Positions 25,759 through 34,056 of a stretch of DNA of 64,000 bases are shown piece after piece. Below the pieces are notes generated by a model. That model made no database searches, was not told the origin of the DNA, and saw only the letters and a list, made by a program, of their open reading frames with translations. How positions within the stretch are numbered: position 1 is the stretch's first letter; every line of letters starts with the position of its first letter. This stretch comes from Bog-473 sp963766995. GTDB taxonomy: Bacteria; Actinomycetota; Acidimicrobiia; Acidimicrobiales; RAAP-2. The position numbers were made by a program, and so were the translations under genes. The stretch lies in contig CAVYCE010000001.1 of assembly GCA_963766995.1 (NCBI GenBank), forward strand, positions 868,001-932,000. The letters are read 5' to 3'.

Positions 25759-26862
25759 GTGCAATTCTCTTTCAGCCAGGAACAGACCGAACTGCGCGCC
25801 GCCGTGCGGCAGGTGCTGGACTCCGAATGCCCAATAGCTGCATTGCGGGCGTTCGACGGCGCCACGTCGGCTGAGCGCAGCGACCTGGCCCGGACCAGAT
25901 GGCAGGTGCTGGCCGAGCTCGGCGCCCCGGGACTCCTGGTGCCCGAAGGTTCCGGCGGGTTGGGTCTCAGCGACATCGACCTGGTCGGCGTCATGGAGGA
26001 AGCGGGATGGGCCGCCCTGCCCGAGCCGCTGCTCGAGACGGCAGGCATCGCCGCCCCCACAGTGGCCACCCTGCTCCCGGCTGAGGCGGCCGCGGCGGCA
26101 CTGCATTTGCTGTTGCATGACGCCAGCACCTTCGCCATCGGTGGCATTGATGTGACGGCGCGAGGTGTCACCTCACCGACCACCGTGTCGGCCGACGGAC
26201 TCTTGCGTACACCTCGCGTGGTGGGAGCGCGCGACGCGAACATCGCCTTACTGGCCTGCATGGATCTGGATTCGGGCTGGCAGTTGCACGCAGTGCCGGT
26301 GGCCGGCTGCACGGTTGAGCCCACCCCCACGCTCGATACCACCCGTGATCTCGCCATCGTCCATTGGCCGCTGTCCTCCGACACGCTGCTGGCCTACGGC
26401 GTAGCGGCCGAAGCGATCGTGCAACTCATGGCCGATCGAGGCGCGGCCGGTTCCGCCGCGTTGCTCATCGGGTTGGCCGATCGCATGATCACCATGGCTG
26501 CGGACTACGCCAAGGAGCGCCACCAATTCGGTAAGCCCATCGGCAGCTTCCAGGCCGTCAAACACCTCCTGGCCGATGCCCGCATTGGACTCGAGTTTGC
26601 CCGCCCGGCCACCTACCGAGCCGCCTGGTCGCTGGCCACGGCACAGCCAACGGCGTCACACGACGCGTCGATGGCCAAGGCCATGGCCTCTGATGCAGCC
26701 GATCTGGCGGCTCGAGTAGCCCTCCAGGTGCACGGCGCCATCGGCTACACGTGGGAGTGCGACCTCCACTTCTTCATGAAGCGCACCTGGGCCTACTCCA
26801 AGGCCTGGGGGGATGCCGCCACCCATCGCCAGCGGGTGTTGGCTTACGCCACCCGGCGCTAA
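25759..26862 (+). CDS. Acyl-CoA dehydrogenase, small-type partner subunit
   Basis: A 367-residue acyl-CoA dehydrogenase-fold protein. It begins VQFSFSQEQTELRAAVRQVL, keeps the ERHQFGKPIGSFQAVKHLLAD helix and VHGAIGYTWECDLHFFMKR, and ends in a short tail. The N-terminal FAD-loop signature of the first subunit is missing. Steroid FadE pairs have one subunit with most FAD contacts and one supporting subunit; this gene fits the second role. The GTG start is two bases after the first subunit's TGA. The substrate is inferred only from the neighbourhood. Confidence 0.85.
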   Translation: MQFSFSQEQTELRAAVRQVLDSECPIAALRAFDGATSAERSDLARTRWQVLAELGAPGLLVPEGSGGLGLSDIDLVGVMEEAGWAALPEPLLETAGIAAPTVATLLPAEAAAAALHLLLHDASTFAIGGIDVTARGVTSPTTVSADGLLRTPRVVGARDANIALLACMDLDSGWQLHAVPVAGCTVEPTPTLDTTRDLAIVHWPLSSDTLLAYGVAAEAIVQLMADRGAAGSAALLIGLADRMITMAADYAKERHQFGKPIGSFQAVKHLLADARIGLEFARPATYRAAWSLATAQPTASHDASMAKAMASDAADLAARVALQVHGAIGYTWECDLHFFMKRTWAYSKAWGDAATHRQRVLAYATRR

Positions 26863-26880
26863 ATCAGATGGGGTAGCGCC
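26855..26880. terminator. Bidirectional hairpin over abutting stop codons
   Basis: GGCGCTA and TAGCGCC form a seven-pair stem with a 12-base loop. The left arm covers the TAA of the acyl-CoA dehydrogenase gene, and the loop covers the stop of the convergent gene at 26864. Confidence 0.5.
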
Positions 26881-27418
26881 CGTAGTCCGACGAGACGAAG
26901 TAGCGCAAGAAGCGCCGCATGGCCCGCCACATCTCGGCCCGCTTGCGGAAGCGCACCAAGTTGGCTGACAACCGTTTGAAGTTGGGGTAGATGACGTAGC
27001 TGTCGCCCCACACAACCGGGATCACCGATTCCCAACGCGCCCACTCGGCCAAAATGACATTGCCGAGCATGCCGTCCAGCGCGCTGAGGCCACGATCGCT
27101 GACCCGGTGGGCCACGGCCAAGGCTTCGAAGTAGTCAAGGTGACGCTGGTAGGCCTCGTAGGCGTCGGAGCCAGCGGCGCGCTCCCGACGAACTGAGACG
27201 ATGAGCTCTTCGGTAGTCGGCAACGCATCGAGGAGCTTGCGGCTCTCGAGCAGGTCGGGACCGTGCCATCGATCCAGCGCCTGCCGGATGGTCTCGGTGT
27301 TGGTGTTCCGGCTGTGCCCGAACAACTGGTAGAGCACACCCGCACCGACGACGCCGATGCCGATGGTCCCCACCGCCGTGATTTGGTCCCAATACACGAT
27401 GACTTCCGCCTCAACCAT
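26864..27418 (-). CDS. Small membrane-anchored protein of unknown function
   Basis: A 184-residue protein with one N-terminal hydrophobic segment (about residues 12-32: ITAVGTIGIGVVGAGVLYQLF) and a charged, mostly helical cytoplasmic part rich in Arg, Leu and Glu. No motif is recognised with confidence; the layout (a TM followed by a helical domain with conserved Trp/Tyr) resembles DUF4760-type proteins. The ATG lies six bases after a TACCGT box, so the message is probably leaderless. It is monocistronic, between the dehydrogenase pair and alkA. Confidence 0.55.
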   Translation of the reverse strand: MVEAEVIVYWDQITAVGTIGIGVVGAGVLYQLFGHSRNTNTETIRQALDRWHGPDLLESRKLLDALPTTEELIVSVRRERAAGSDAYEAYQRHLDYFEALAVAHRVSDRGLSALDGMLGNVILAEWARWESVIPVVWGDSYVIYPNFKRLSANLVRFRKRAEMWRAMRRFLRYFVSSDYGRYPI

Positions 27419-27424
27419 CGGCCA

Positions 27425-27430
27425 ACGGTA
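27425..27430 (-). promoter_or_regulatory. Leaderless -10 box of the small membrane protein gene
   Basis: The minus-strand hexamer TACCGT ends six bases before the ATG at 27418. No Shine-Dalgarno is visible. Confidence 0.5.
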
Positions 27431-27570
27431 ACGGCGGCCTCCTCACATGGCTGTTTCTAGAATGTGAACATCGCGTCAACTCGCCCCGAGACCAATCTCC
27501 GAAAATGGCCGGCCACGGTGATGTCCGATTTCCGCCAGTAACTGTCGCCACCCCGTGTCACCATGCAGGG

Positions 27571-29124
27571 GTGATTGAGGACCCGGACCGCTGCTACCAG
27601 GCAGCGTTGAGCAAGGACGACCGTTTTGACGGGTGGTTCTTCTGCGGCGTGACGTCGACGGGTATCTACTGCCGACCCAGCTGTCCGGCCCGGACGCCGA
27701 AGCGGGAGAACATCCGCTTCTACGCTTCGGCCGCCGCAGCCCAGCAGGCCGGTTTCCGCGCCTGCCTGCGTTGCCGGCCCGACGCCACCCCCGGGTCGCC
27801 CGAGTGGAACCTGCGGGCCGACGTGGTGGCGCGGGCCATGCGATTGATCAGAGACGGCATCGTCGACCGCGAGGGAGTCGAGGGACTGGCCCGGCGTCTG
27901 GGCTACAGCGTGCGACAACTCAATCGGCTGATCACGGCCGAAGTAGGGACGGGTCCGTTGGCCCTGGCCCGGGCCCAACGCAGCCAAACGGCTCGCATTC
28001 TGCTCGAGACCACCACGCTGTCCATCTCACATGTGGCCTTTGCGGCCGGTTTCGCCAGCGTGCGCCAATGCAATGAGACCGTGCGCCAGGTCTTTGCCGA
28101 TACGCCCAGTGGCTTGCGCTCCCGCGTCAATCGCACCGCAGCGGGACGACGGGTCACGGCCGAGCTCACTTCACATGGCATTCGGCTCAGGCTCCCCTGT
28201 CGCAGTCCCTTCAGCCCCGAGTCCGTGCTGCAGTTCCTGGGCCAACGGGCTGTGCCCGGCGTAGAAGCACTCGATGGGTCGACCTACCAGCGCAGCTTCC
28301 GTCTGCCCCATGGCCACGCAGTGGTCTCCCTCGCCGCAACCACACACGAGGATGGCGGTCCCTCGTTTGTGGAGGGTGATCTCCATCTCTCCGACCTGCG
28401 CGATCTGACGACGGCGGTGTCACGCTGTCGGCAGCTGCTCGATCTCGATGCCGACCCCGTCGCTGTGTTCGAGGCCTTCCGGGACGACCCGTTGCTCGGC
28501 CCCCTGGTGGCGGCCAACCCGGGACGCCGGGTACCTGGCGCGGCAGATGGATTCGAATTAGCGGTCCGCGCCATCATCGGTCAGCAGGTCTCGGTAGCAG
28601 GGGCGCGCACCGTGGCGGGCCGACTGGCGCTGGCCGCCGGCACGCTGCTTCCCGAAGCCATGGGTGCCATCACCCACCTCTTCCCGACGCCGCTGGCGTT
28701 GATCGAGTTGGCCGAGCGCGATCCGGCTGCCTTCTCCATGCCCGGCAGCCGGCGCCGCGCCCTGGTGGGCCTGGCCGACGCGGTGGCCAGTGGCGTCGTC
28801 GTCATCGATCCGGGTGCCGATCCAACGGAGCTGCGCGCTTCGCTGGTCGCCCTGCCGGGTGTTGGACCCTGGACGGCGGAGTACGTCGCCATGCGGGCGC
28901 TGCGGGATCCCGACGCCTTCATGCCCACCGACCTCGGCATCCGGCGAGCCGCCCACGCGCTGGGCTTCCCGGACGACCCCGTGGCCTTGACGGCCGTGAC
29001 CGAAGGTTGGCGTCCCTGGCGCAGCTACGCCATGGCGCACCTGTGGTCCATGCCCTCCGCGCAAGAACCGATGTCACCCTCGCTACTGAACAAGAAAACA
29101 AGCAAAAGGAGCCGTGCCGCATGA
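27571..29124 (+). CDS. alkA: Ada-AlkA: AraC-type methyl-sensor fused to 3-methyladenine DNA glycosylase II
   Basis: A 517-residue fusion. Residues 1-75 are the Ada metal-binding domain with four cysteines (C34, C38, C65, C68). Residues about 85-185 are an AraC-type HTH (LARRLGYSVRQLNRLI; ISHVAFAAGFASVRQCNETV). The C-terminal half is AlkA: an N-terminal beta domain, then a helix-hairpin-helix LPGVGPWTAEYVAMRAL and the catalytic Asp454 in MPTDLG. It removes alkylated bases and senses methyl phosphotriesters. Mtb AlkA has the same architecture. The GTG at 27571 was chosen to open with IEDPDRCYQA. It overlaps ogt by four bases. Confidence 0.93.
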   Translation: MIEDPDRCYQAALSKDDRFDGWFFCGVTSTGIYCRPSCPARTPKRENIRFYASAAAAQQAGFRACLRCRPDATPGSPEWNLRADVVARAMRLIRDGIVDREGVEGLARRLGYSVRQLNRLITAEVGTGPLALARAQRSQTARILLETTTLSISHVAFAAGFASVRQCNETVRQVFADTPSGLRSRVNRTAAGRRVTAELTSHGIRLRLPCRSPFSPESVLQFLGQRAVPGVEALDGSTYQRSFRLPHGHAVVSLAATTHEDGGPSFVEGDLHLSDLRDLTTAVSRCRQLLDLDADPVAVFEAFRDDPLLGPLVAANPGRRVPGAADGFELAVRAIIGQQVSVAGARTVAGRLALAAGTLLPEAMGAITHLFPTPLALIELAERDPAAFSMPGSRRRALVGLADAVASGVVVIDPGADPTELRASLVALPGVGPWTAEYVAMRALRDPDAFMPTDLGIRRAAHALGFPDDPVALTAVTEGWRPWRSYAMAHLWSMPSAQEPMSPSLLNKKTSKRSRAA

Positions 29125-29600
29125 CCACCACCTTCACCATGCCTCTCGACACGCCGGTGGGACGGCTCGTGCTCGAGAGCGACGGCGATGTCCTCATCGG
29201 CATTTGGCTTCCCACCCAAGGGCGCAAGGCCCGCAGCACCGGTGCCGATGCGCCGCCGGTGCTCAAGGAGACGGCCACACAGCTCGAGGAGTACTTCGCC
29301 CGCGAGCGAACCGAGTTCGACGTCCCGATGGAGTTGGACGGCACGCCATTCCAAAAGGAGGTGTGGGCCGAGCTCTCTCGCATCCCCTACGCCGAGACCA
29401 TCAGCTACGGGGAATTGGCGCTACGGGTGGGCCGCCCCAAGGGGCCCAGGGCCGTCGGGCAGGCCAACGGCAAGAACCCCATCCCGATCATCGTGCCCTG
29501 CCATCGCGTGTTGGCCAGTAACGGCATCGGCGGGTATGGAGGCGGGCTCCCGATGAAGCGGACCCTGTTGGCCGTCGAGGGCATCACATCGTTCAACTGA
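29121..29600 (+). CDS. ogt: Methylated-DNA--protein-cysteine methyltransferase
   Basis: A 159-residue O6-alkylguanine transferase. The acceptor Cys is in IPIIVPCHRVLASNG. The HTH and Asn hinge segment (YGELALRVGRPKGPRAVGQANGKNP) and the TPFQKEVWAEL helix are complete. It repairs O6-methylguanine by a suicidal methyl transfer. Its ATG sits in the ATGA overlap with the Ada-AlkA gene, so the two form an adaptive-response operon. Confidence 0.95.
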   Translation: MTTTFTMPLDTPVGRLVLESDGDVLIGIWLPTQGRKARSTGADAPPVLKETATQLEEYFARERTEFDVPMELDGTPFQKEVWAELSRIPYAETISYGELALRVGRPKGPRAVGQANGKNPIPIIVPCHRVLASNGIGGYGGGLPMKRTLLAVEGITSFN

Positions 29601-29659
29601 ACCGAGAATGGGTCGCCGCCTGTTGTGGAACAAAGGAACCTGCTTGAACTTGACGATGC

Positions 29660-30199
29660 TTACGGACTCTCGCTCGAGGCCGGGCAACTCCAACTGCCAG
29701 TCAAGGTGAACTTCTTGTAGACGAAGTCGGCATTCGTCGGGTTGATGCCATCTGACTCCACCTTCAGATGCACCGATCCTGTCGTTGTACTGAACACTTC
29801 GTTACCGGACAGGTCACTGATTCCCGTGCTGGTGTCGGTATCGAAACCAATGGGCCCTCCGTTTGGAGTGGCCTTCTTTTGCGTGTACTTACCGTTCTTG
29901 GGTTCGAAGTCGCTGAAGGTCATCTTCTTTGAGATCAAGCCGGAGATTTTGCCGTGCAGCGTCAAGAACACCGAGATCCTGGTTTGGTCGATTCGGATTA
30001 GGCAATCGGTTGCTGGGTCGGTCATTTTGAGCGTGCCGTGGTAATGACCGGAGAGAGTGAACGTATTTACCGGGGCGCTCGCTCCGGTGATGCCTTGGTC
30101 GAATGGGGCGATGGCGGCCCCACCGGATAGGAATAGGGCGGCCGTCACACCGGTGAGTACCCGGATCCAGGATTTCGTGTCCGTCACCAACCTGTGCAT
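29660..30199 (-). CDS. Secreted protein of unknown function
   Basis: A 179-residue protein. A signal peptide covers about residues 10-32 (RVLTGVTAALFLSGGAAIA). The mature part is beta-rich with one cysteine in TDCLIRIDQTRISVFLTLHG and a final GSWSCP. I recognise no family. The ATG at 30199 follows GAGGAG and is preferred over a longer frame to 30259. By eye its base composition is more AT-rich than its neighbours, which hints at recent acquisition. It converges on ogt and diverges from the SDR at 30318. Confidence 0.6.
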   Translation of the reverse strand: MHRLVTDTKSWIRVLTGVTAALFLSGGAAIAPFDQGITGASAPVNTFTLSGHYHGTLKMTDPATDCLIRIDQTRISVFLTLHGKISGLISKKMTFSDFEPKNGKYTQKKATPNGGPIGFDTDTSTGISDLSGNEVFSTTTGSVHLKVESDGINPTNADFVYKKFTLTGSWSCPASSESP

Positions 30200-30305
30200 G
30201 GTGCTCCTCGCCTTCGTCACGGTCGAATAATCAACCGGCATTGCAACCGTTGGGAGCACTGTAGACCCTGATCAACGAGGGCACAAACGATTCTCCAGCA
30301 GGTCC

Positions 30306-30311
30306 TAAGGT
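30306..30311 (+). promoter_or_regulatory. Leaderless -10 box of the SDR gene
   Basis: TAAGGT ends six bases before the GTG at 30318, and no Shine-Dalgarno is present. Confidence 0.55.
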
Positions 30312-30317
30312 GCCTCC

Positions 30318-31130
30318 GTGGAAACGACTGACACTGTGCGCCAGGCCTTCGACCTGGCAGGCCGCGTCGCCCTGATCACCGGTGCGGGTAGCGGCATCGG
30401 TCGCACCACTTCCGAGGTGCTGGCCTCGGCCGGCGCCGTGGTGGTGTGCGCCGACATCAACGAGGAACGCGCCAACGAAACAGCGGCCGCCATCGTTTCG
30501 ATCGGCGGGAAGGCCGAAGGCGCCGCGCTGAATGTGGCCGAGCGCGGCGCCACCGCTGCGTTGGTCGAAGACATCGTGGCTCGGCACGGTGGCCTGCAGG
30601 TGATGTGCAACATCGCCGGGATCATGATCGACAGCTCCATCATCGACCTCGATCCCGACGAGTTCGAACGCATCCTTTCGGTCAACCTCAAGGGCGTCCT
30701 CTACGGGTGCCAAGCCGCCGGGAAAGTGATGGTGGAACAGCGCTCGGGGAGCATCATCAACATGGCGTCGGCCGCCGTGCTGGCCCCATCGCCGGGTATT
30801 GGTCCCTACGCCATCTGCAAGGCCGGTGTGGCCCAACTCACCCAATCGATGGCGGTCGAGGTCGGGAAACGAGGCGTGCGGGTGAACACCATCGCTCCGG
30901 GCTTCATCCCCACCAACATGACGGCGCGCTACTACACCGATCCCGACGGCACCATCAACGAAGCATCCAAAGACGCCATGGTCGTCCCCATGGCCAAGGT
31001 CACACCACTGCGCCGGGTAGGCGTCACTTCCGACATCGGGTACTGCGTGCTCTACCTGGCTTCAGACGCATCGAGCTTCGTCACCGGGCAGCTGCTCAGC
31101 CCCAACGGTGGCGTGGCCATGCACTATTAA
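30318..31130 (+). CDS. SDR-family oxidoreductase
   Basis: A 270-residue classical short-chain dehydrogenase. It has TGAGSGIGRTTSE (NAD(P) loop), CADINEE after the second strand (an Asp that favours NAD), the CNIAGI strand, and the catalytic Ser, Tyr and Lys in NMASAAVLAPSPGIGPYAICKAG. It ends in the PNGGVAMHY tail. A FabG-like fold gives no substrate; hydroxyacyl-CoA or secondary alcohols are typical here. It is monocistronic, with a leaderless promoter. Confidence 0.87.
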   Translation: METTDTVRQAFDLAGRVALITGAGSGIGRTTSEVLASAGAVVVCADINEERANETAAAIVSIGGKAEGAALNVAERGATAALVEDIVARHGGLQVMCNIAGIMIDSSIIDLDPDEFERILSVNLKGVLYGCQAAGKVMVEQRSGSIINMASAAVLAPSPGIGPYAICKAGVAQLTQSMAVEVGKRGVRVNTIAPGFIPTNMTARYYTDPDGTINEASKDAMVVPMAKVTPLRRVGVTSDIGYCVLYLASDASSFVTGQLLSPNGGVAMHY

Positions 31131-31140
31131 CCGGCGAGAT

Positions 31141-31812
31141 TCATACTCCTAGCGGAGCAGCCAGAACGGCAGCCACGTCAATCTCAGTTCCTTCGAGATC
31201 AACACGAGCGGTGTCCCGTCTCCCAGAGAGGAACAGCAAGATCTCGCTCGGCTGTCCAACGATTCGAGTTTCGGTAGGGCCTTTGCGCAACCGAATCTTT
31301 CCCCCATCCAGGTTCACTGCGAGGACACCGACCGGGCCGAATCGACGACCCTGCGGCATACCGATGAGTGCCACCATCTTCCAGAAGATGCGCTCCAATT
31401 CTGGAGTCGTCAGACGAGGTCCGGCACCGGTGGGACGGCGGACGTCCTCGTGATGCACCCAGATCTCCCACAGGCGCACCCAGGCGAACCCCGGAAAGCG
31501 ATAGGTCAAGGGAGGTCCTCTTCGAAGTTCGTCCAGTAGCGCCGGATAGCCCCGCGCTATCTCCCGATCCATCAGTTTGCCGAACTGGCGCTGGGCGATT
31601 GGGCGCAGCGGACCGAATGTCGTGATGCCAATTAGTCCAGTGATGAAGGCGAGAAACACTGGAATCCCACGGCCCTTCTGCGTGGCCACGACATGACCGG
31701 CGAGCACGCGGGTGGTCCAATCCCCGCACGATGTTGGAGCGTCTGGCTCGGCGGATTCGAGGGTGCTGTAGAAGGCTGCCCATTCCTGCTTCAAGAGGCG
31801 GGTCGTACCCAC
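31141..31812 (-). CDS. DinB/maleylpyruvate-isomerase-like (mycothiol-type) protein
   Basis: A 223-residue protein of the MDMPI/DinB family. The N-terminal four-helix bundle opens with WAAFYSTLESAEPDAPTSCGDWTTRVLAGHVV, and a metal-site segment follows in LWEIWVHHEDVRRP. The C-terminal part resembles the small MDMPI_C domain. Family members are mycothiol-dependent enzymes or metal-binding proteins in actinobacteria. The GTG start lies six bases after TACGCT (leaderless). The substrate is unknown. Confidence 0.78.
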   Translation of the reverse strand: MGTTRLLKQEWAAFYSTLESAEPDAPTSCGDWTTRVLAGHVVATQKGRGIPVFLAFITGLIGITTFGPLRPIAQRQFGKLMDREIARGYPALLDELRRGPPLTYRFPGFAWVRLWEIWVHHEDVRRPTGAGPRLTTPELERIFWKMVALIGMPQGRRFGPVGVLAVNLDGGKIRLRKGPTETRIVGQPSEILLFLSGRRDTARVDLEGTEIDVAAVLAAPLGV

Positions 31813-31818
31813 ATCGTG

Positions 31819-31824
31819 AGCGTA
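31819..31824 (-). promoter_or_regulatory. Leaderless -10 box of the DinB-like gene
   Basis: The minus-strand hexamer TACGCT ends six bases before the GTG at 31812. Confidence 0.5.
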
Positions 31825-31833
31825 CTGACCTTG

Positions 31834-32766
31834 TTAGGAAGGGCCCGCCGACTCACCGCCGGTCTCGACCAACGGATGCGACAGACCAAGTGCCCGCAGA
31901 GACAGCTCGGGCTGGCGCTGAACCAGGAGAGCTGGGTCAAGCCCGTCCGTAGCGAACACATACAAGTTCCAGAACGGGGCTAGGCCGGTGGGCTCGAGAT
32001 CGGCGTAGAGGCGCTCTTCGACGTCAATGCGGCGGGTGAACCCGACTTCGGCGAAGCGATCCGTCCACCAACTGAAGGCGGCGATACACAAATGCCCCTC
32101 AATGGGCACGCCGTTGGCATCGACTTCAAGGTCCTCGTCGGGCACCGGGCCGAAATAATCAGCACCGAGACTTTTGTAATGAGCCAGTTGTTCCGGTCGG
32201 ACCTTGCCTTCGAAGTGCCCGTCCGGCCCTGAGCCGTTGTGGCCGAACGACGGGATGGTGGCGTAGACCAAGCCACCGCAGACCCGGCGAATCTCTTTGA
32301 GCGCCTGTGGGATGTCGGACGGCGGGATGTGCTCGAGGATCTCGAGGGTGGAGACCAGTTCGAACTGGCCGTCAGTGAAGGGCAGTCCATCAGTGAGGTT
32401 GCCAACGCGCAGATGGTCACGGGCGCCAGGAGTGGCGTGATCGATGGCGTACTGACTGATGTCACTCCCCAGAGCGTCGACACCCAGCTCTCGCAGGGCC
32501 TCGACCAGGAAGCCGGTGGCGCATCCGACATCGAGCGAAGTCGTGACAGGGAAGTTGCGCCACAGCAGATAGGCGGCGATATCGGCGTTGGATGAGATGC
32601 GGTCGTAGCTGGCGTAGCCAGACTGTCCCTGGCGATCACCCGAAGGATCGCGGCCCGCCCCGAAGTACGACCCGTCGTATAAGCCTTGATCCGGACCGGC
32701 GGTTGGCCGCAGGCCTAGCTTGCGCAGGACGCCCCCGACCTTCGACCTCAACCTGGTGGGCTCCAT
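31834..32766 (-). CDS. Class I SAM-dependent methyltransferase
   Basis: A 310-residue methyltransferase. Motif I is SLDVGCATGFLVEALREL, the acidic end of strand 2 is ALGSDISQYAI, and motif post-II is FELVSTLEILEHIPP. The N- and C-terminal extensions are unusual (FSWWTDRFAEVGF near the end). The acceptor is unknown; small-molecule or glycan methylation are both possible. It diverges from the amidohydrolase operon, and the shared gap holds a TGAC palindrome at 32799 that may affect both. Confidence 0.82.
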   Translation of the reverse strand: MEPTRLRSKVGGVLRKLGLRPTAGPDQGLYDGSYFGAGRDPSGDRQGQSGYASYDRISSNADIAAYLLWRNFPVTTSLDVGCATGFLVEALRELGVDALGSDISQYAIDHATPGARDHLRVGNLTDGLPFTDGQFELVSTLEILEHIPPSDIPQALKEIRRVCGGLVYATIPSFGHNGSGPDGHFEGKVRPEQLAHYKSLGADYFGPVPDEDLEVDANGVPIEGHLCIAAFSWWTDRFAEVGFTRRIDVEERLYADLEPTGLAPFWNLYVFATDGLDPALLVQRQPELSLRALGLSHPLVETGGESAGPS

Positions 32767-32798
32767 GCCGGCCGACGATAGTGGGCGAATTCCGGTTT

Positions 32799-32813
32799 CT
32801 GACGGTCCGTCAG
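32799..32813. promoter_or_regulatory. Palindromic operator upstream of the amidohydrolase operon
   Basis: CTGACGG and CCGTCAG flank one base, a perfect 15-base palindrome. It lies just upstream of the TACGCT -10 box at 32822 (between -35 and -10), an ideal place for repression. It shares the TGAY, N5, RTCAG core. Confidence 0.62.
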
Positions 32814-32821
32814 CTCCCGAC

Positions 32822-32827
32822 TACGCT
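32822..32827 (+). promoter_or_regulatory. Leaderless -10 box of the amidohydrolase operon
   Basis: TACGCT ends seven bases before the ATG at 32835 and follows directly on the palindrome at 32799-32813. Confidence 0.55.
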
Positions 32828-32834
32828 CGAATCC

Positions 32835-34037
32835 ATGCCTGAGCCGCTGCCCATGATCATCTCGGTGGACGACCACGTGGTCGAACCGCCCAATGTCTGG
32901 CAGGACCGACTCCCGTCCAAATACCTGGAGATCGGGCCCCGGGTCGTGCGCGCGCCCATGCCTGAAGTGGTGTTCAAGGGCGGCAGCCTGACTGTGAAGC
33001 CCGGGTCCAAGGGCGAGCCGGTGGATTGGTGGTACTACGAGGATCTCAAGCGGCCGTTGCTGCGAGTTGATTCGGCCGTTGGCGTGCCTCGTGACGAAGT
33101 CACCATGCGGGGCGTGATGTACGAGGAAATGCGGCCCGGTTCCTATGAGGTCAAGCCTCGCCTCGAAGACATGGACGCCAACCACATTGAGGCTGCGCTC
33201 TGCTTTCCCACGTTTCCGCGCTTTTGCGGACAAACCTTCACCGAGGCCAAGGATCACGACCTGGGACTGCTTTGCGTCAAAGCCTACAACGACTGGATGG
33301 TCGAAGAATGGTGCGGTGACAGCGGTGGTCGCCTCATCCCGCTGTGCTTGATCCCCTTGTGGGATGCCGAGCTGGCGGCGGAGGAAGTGCGGCGCAACGC
33401 CGATCGCGGTGTGCGGGCCGTGTGCTTCAGCGAAATTCCGCCCTACCTCGGCCTGCCCAGCGTGCACGATCCCGACCACTACTGGGACCCTTTCTTCCAG
33501 GCTTGTGCTGAGACCAAGACCATCGTCAACATGCACATCGGCTCCTCATCGAAGATGCCATCGACATCGGCCGACGCACCGCCGGCCGTCGGTTCGACGC
33601 TGACCCACACCAACGCCACCTTCTCCTTGGTGGACTTCCTCTTCAGTGGTGTGTTCGTCCGGATTCCCGAACTGAAGGTGGCCTACTCCGAGGGGCAGAT
33701 CGGCTGGATCCCCTACATCCTTGAGCGCGCCGACCGCGTCTGGGAGGACAACCGAGGCTGGGGTGGCGTGGCCGACATCGTGCCGGAAAAGCCCAGCAGC
33801 TACTTCAAGGACCATGTGTGGGGCTGCTTCTTTGATGACGCCCACGGTCTCAAGTCGGTAGACGAGATCGGCGTCGACAACATCACCTACGAATCCGACT
33901 ACCCGCACTCGGACTCGACGTGGCCCAACACTCGTCAGATCGCCGAAGTACAGATGGCCGACCTCAACGACGAGCAGCGACGCAAGATCGTGCGCGGTAA
34001 CGCCATCAAGTTGTTCGGCCTCGACTTCGTGGCCTGA
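32835..34037 (+). CDS. Amidohydrolase-2 family (TIM-barrel) hydrolase or decarboxylase
   Basis: A 400-residue protein of the ACMSD-like amidohydrolase family. The first metal motif is degraded to SVDDHVVEPP near the N-terminus. Further segments are ALCFPTFPRF, LIPLWDAELAAEEVRRN, VNMHIGSSSKMP (strand His) and ITYESDYPHSDSTWPNTR (metal Asp). Proteins of this form are abundant in Acidimicrobiia and mycobacteria beside acyl-CoA dehydrogenases. Their reactions are mostly unknown, and decarboxylation or C-C hydrolysis are plausible. It is the first gene of an operon with two dehydrogenase subunits and a luciferase-like enzyme. Confidence 0.82.
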   Translation: MPEPLPMIISVDDHVVEPPNVWQDRLPSKYLEIGPRVVRAPMPEVVFKGGSLTVKPGSKGEPVDWWYYEDLKRPLLRVDSAVGVPRDEVTMRGVMYEEMRPGSYEVKPRLEDMDANHIEAALCFPTFPRFCGQTFTEAKDHDLGLLCVKAYNDWMVEEWCGDSGGRLIPLCLIPLWDAELAAEEVRRNADRGVRAVCFSEIPPYLGLPSVHDPDHYWDPFFQACAETKTIVNMHIGSSSKMPSTSADAPPAVGSTLTHTNATFSLVDFLFSGVFVRIPELKVAYSEGQIGWIPYILERADRVWEDNRGWGGVADIVPEKPSSYFKDHVWGCFFDDAHGLKSVDEIGVDNITYESDYPHSDSTWPNTRQIAEVQMADLNDEQRRKIVRGNAIKLFGLDFVA

Positions 34038-34056
34038 TCGCACCAACTTCCTCGAC

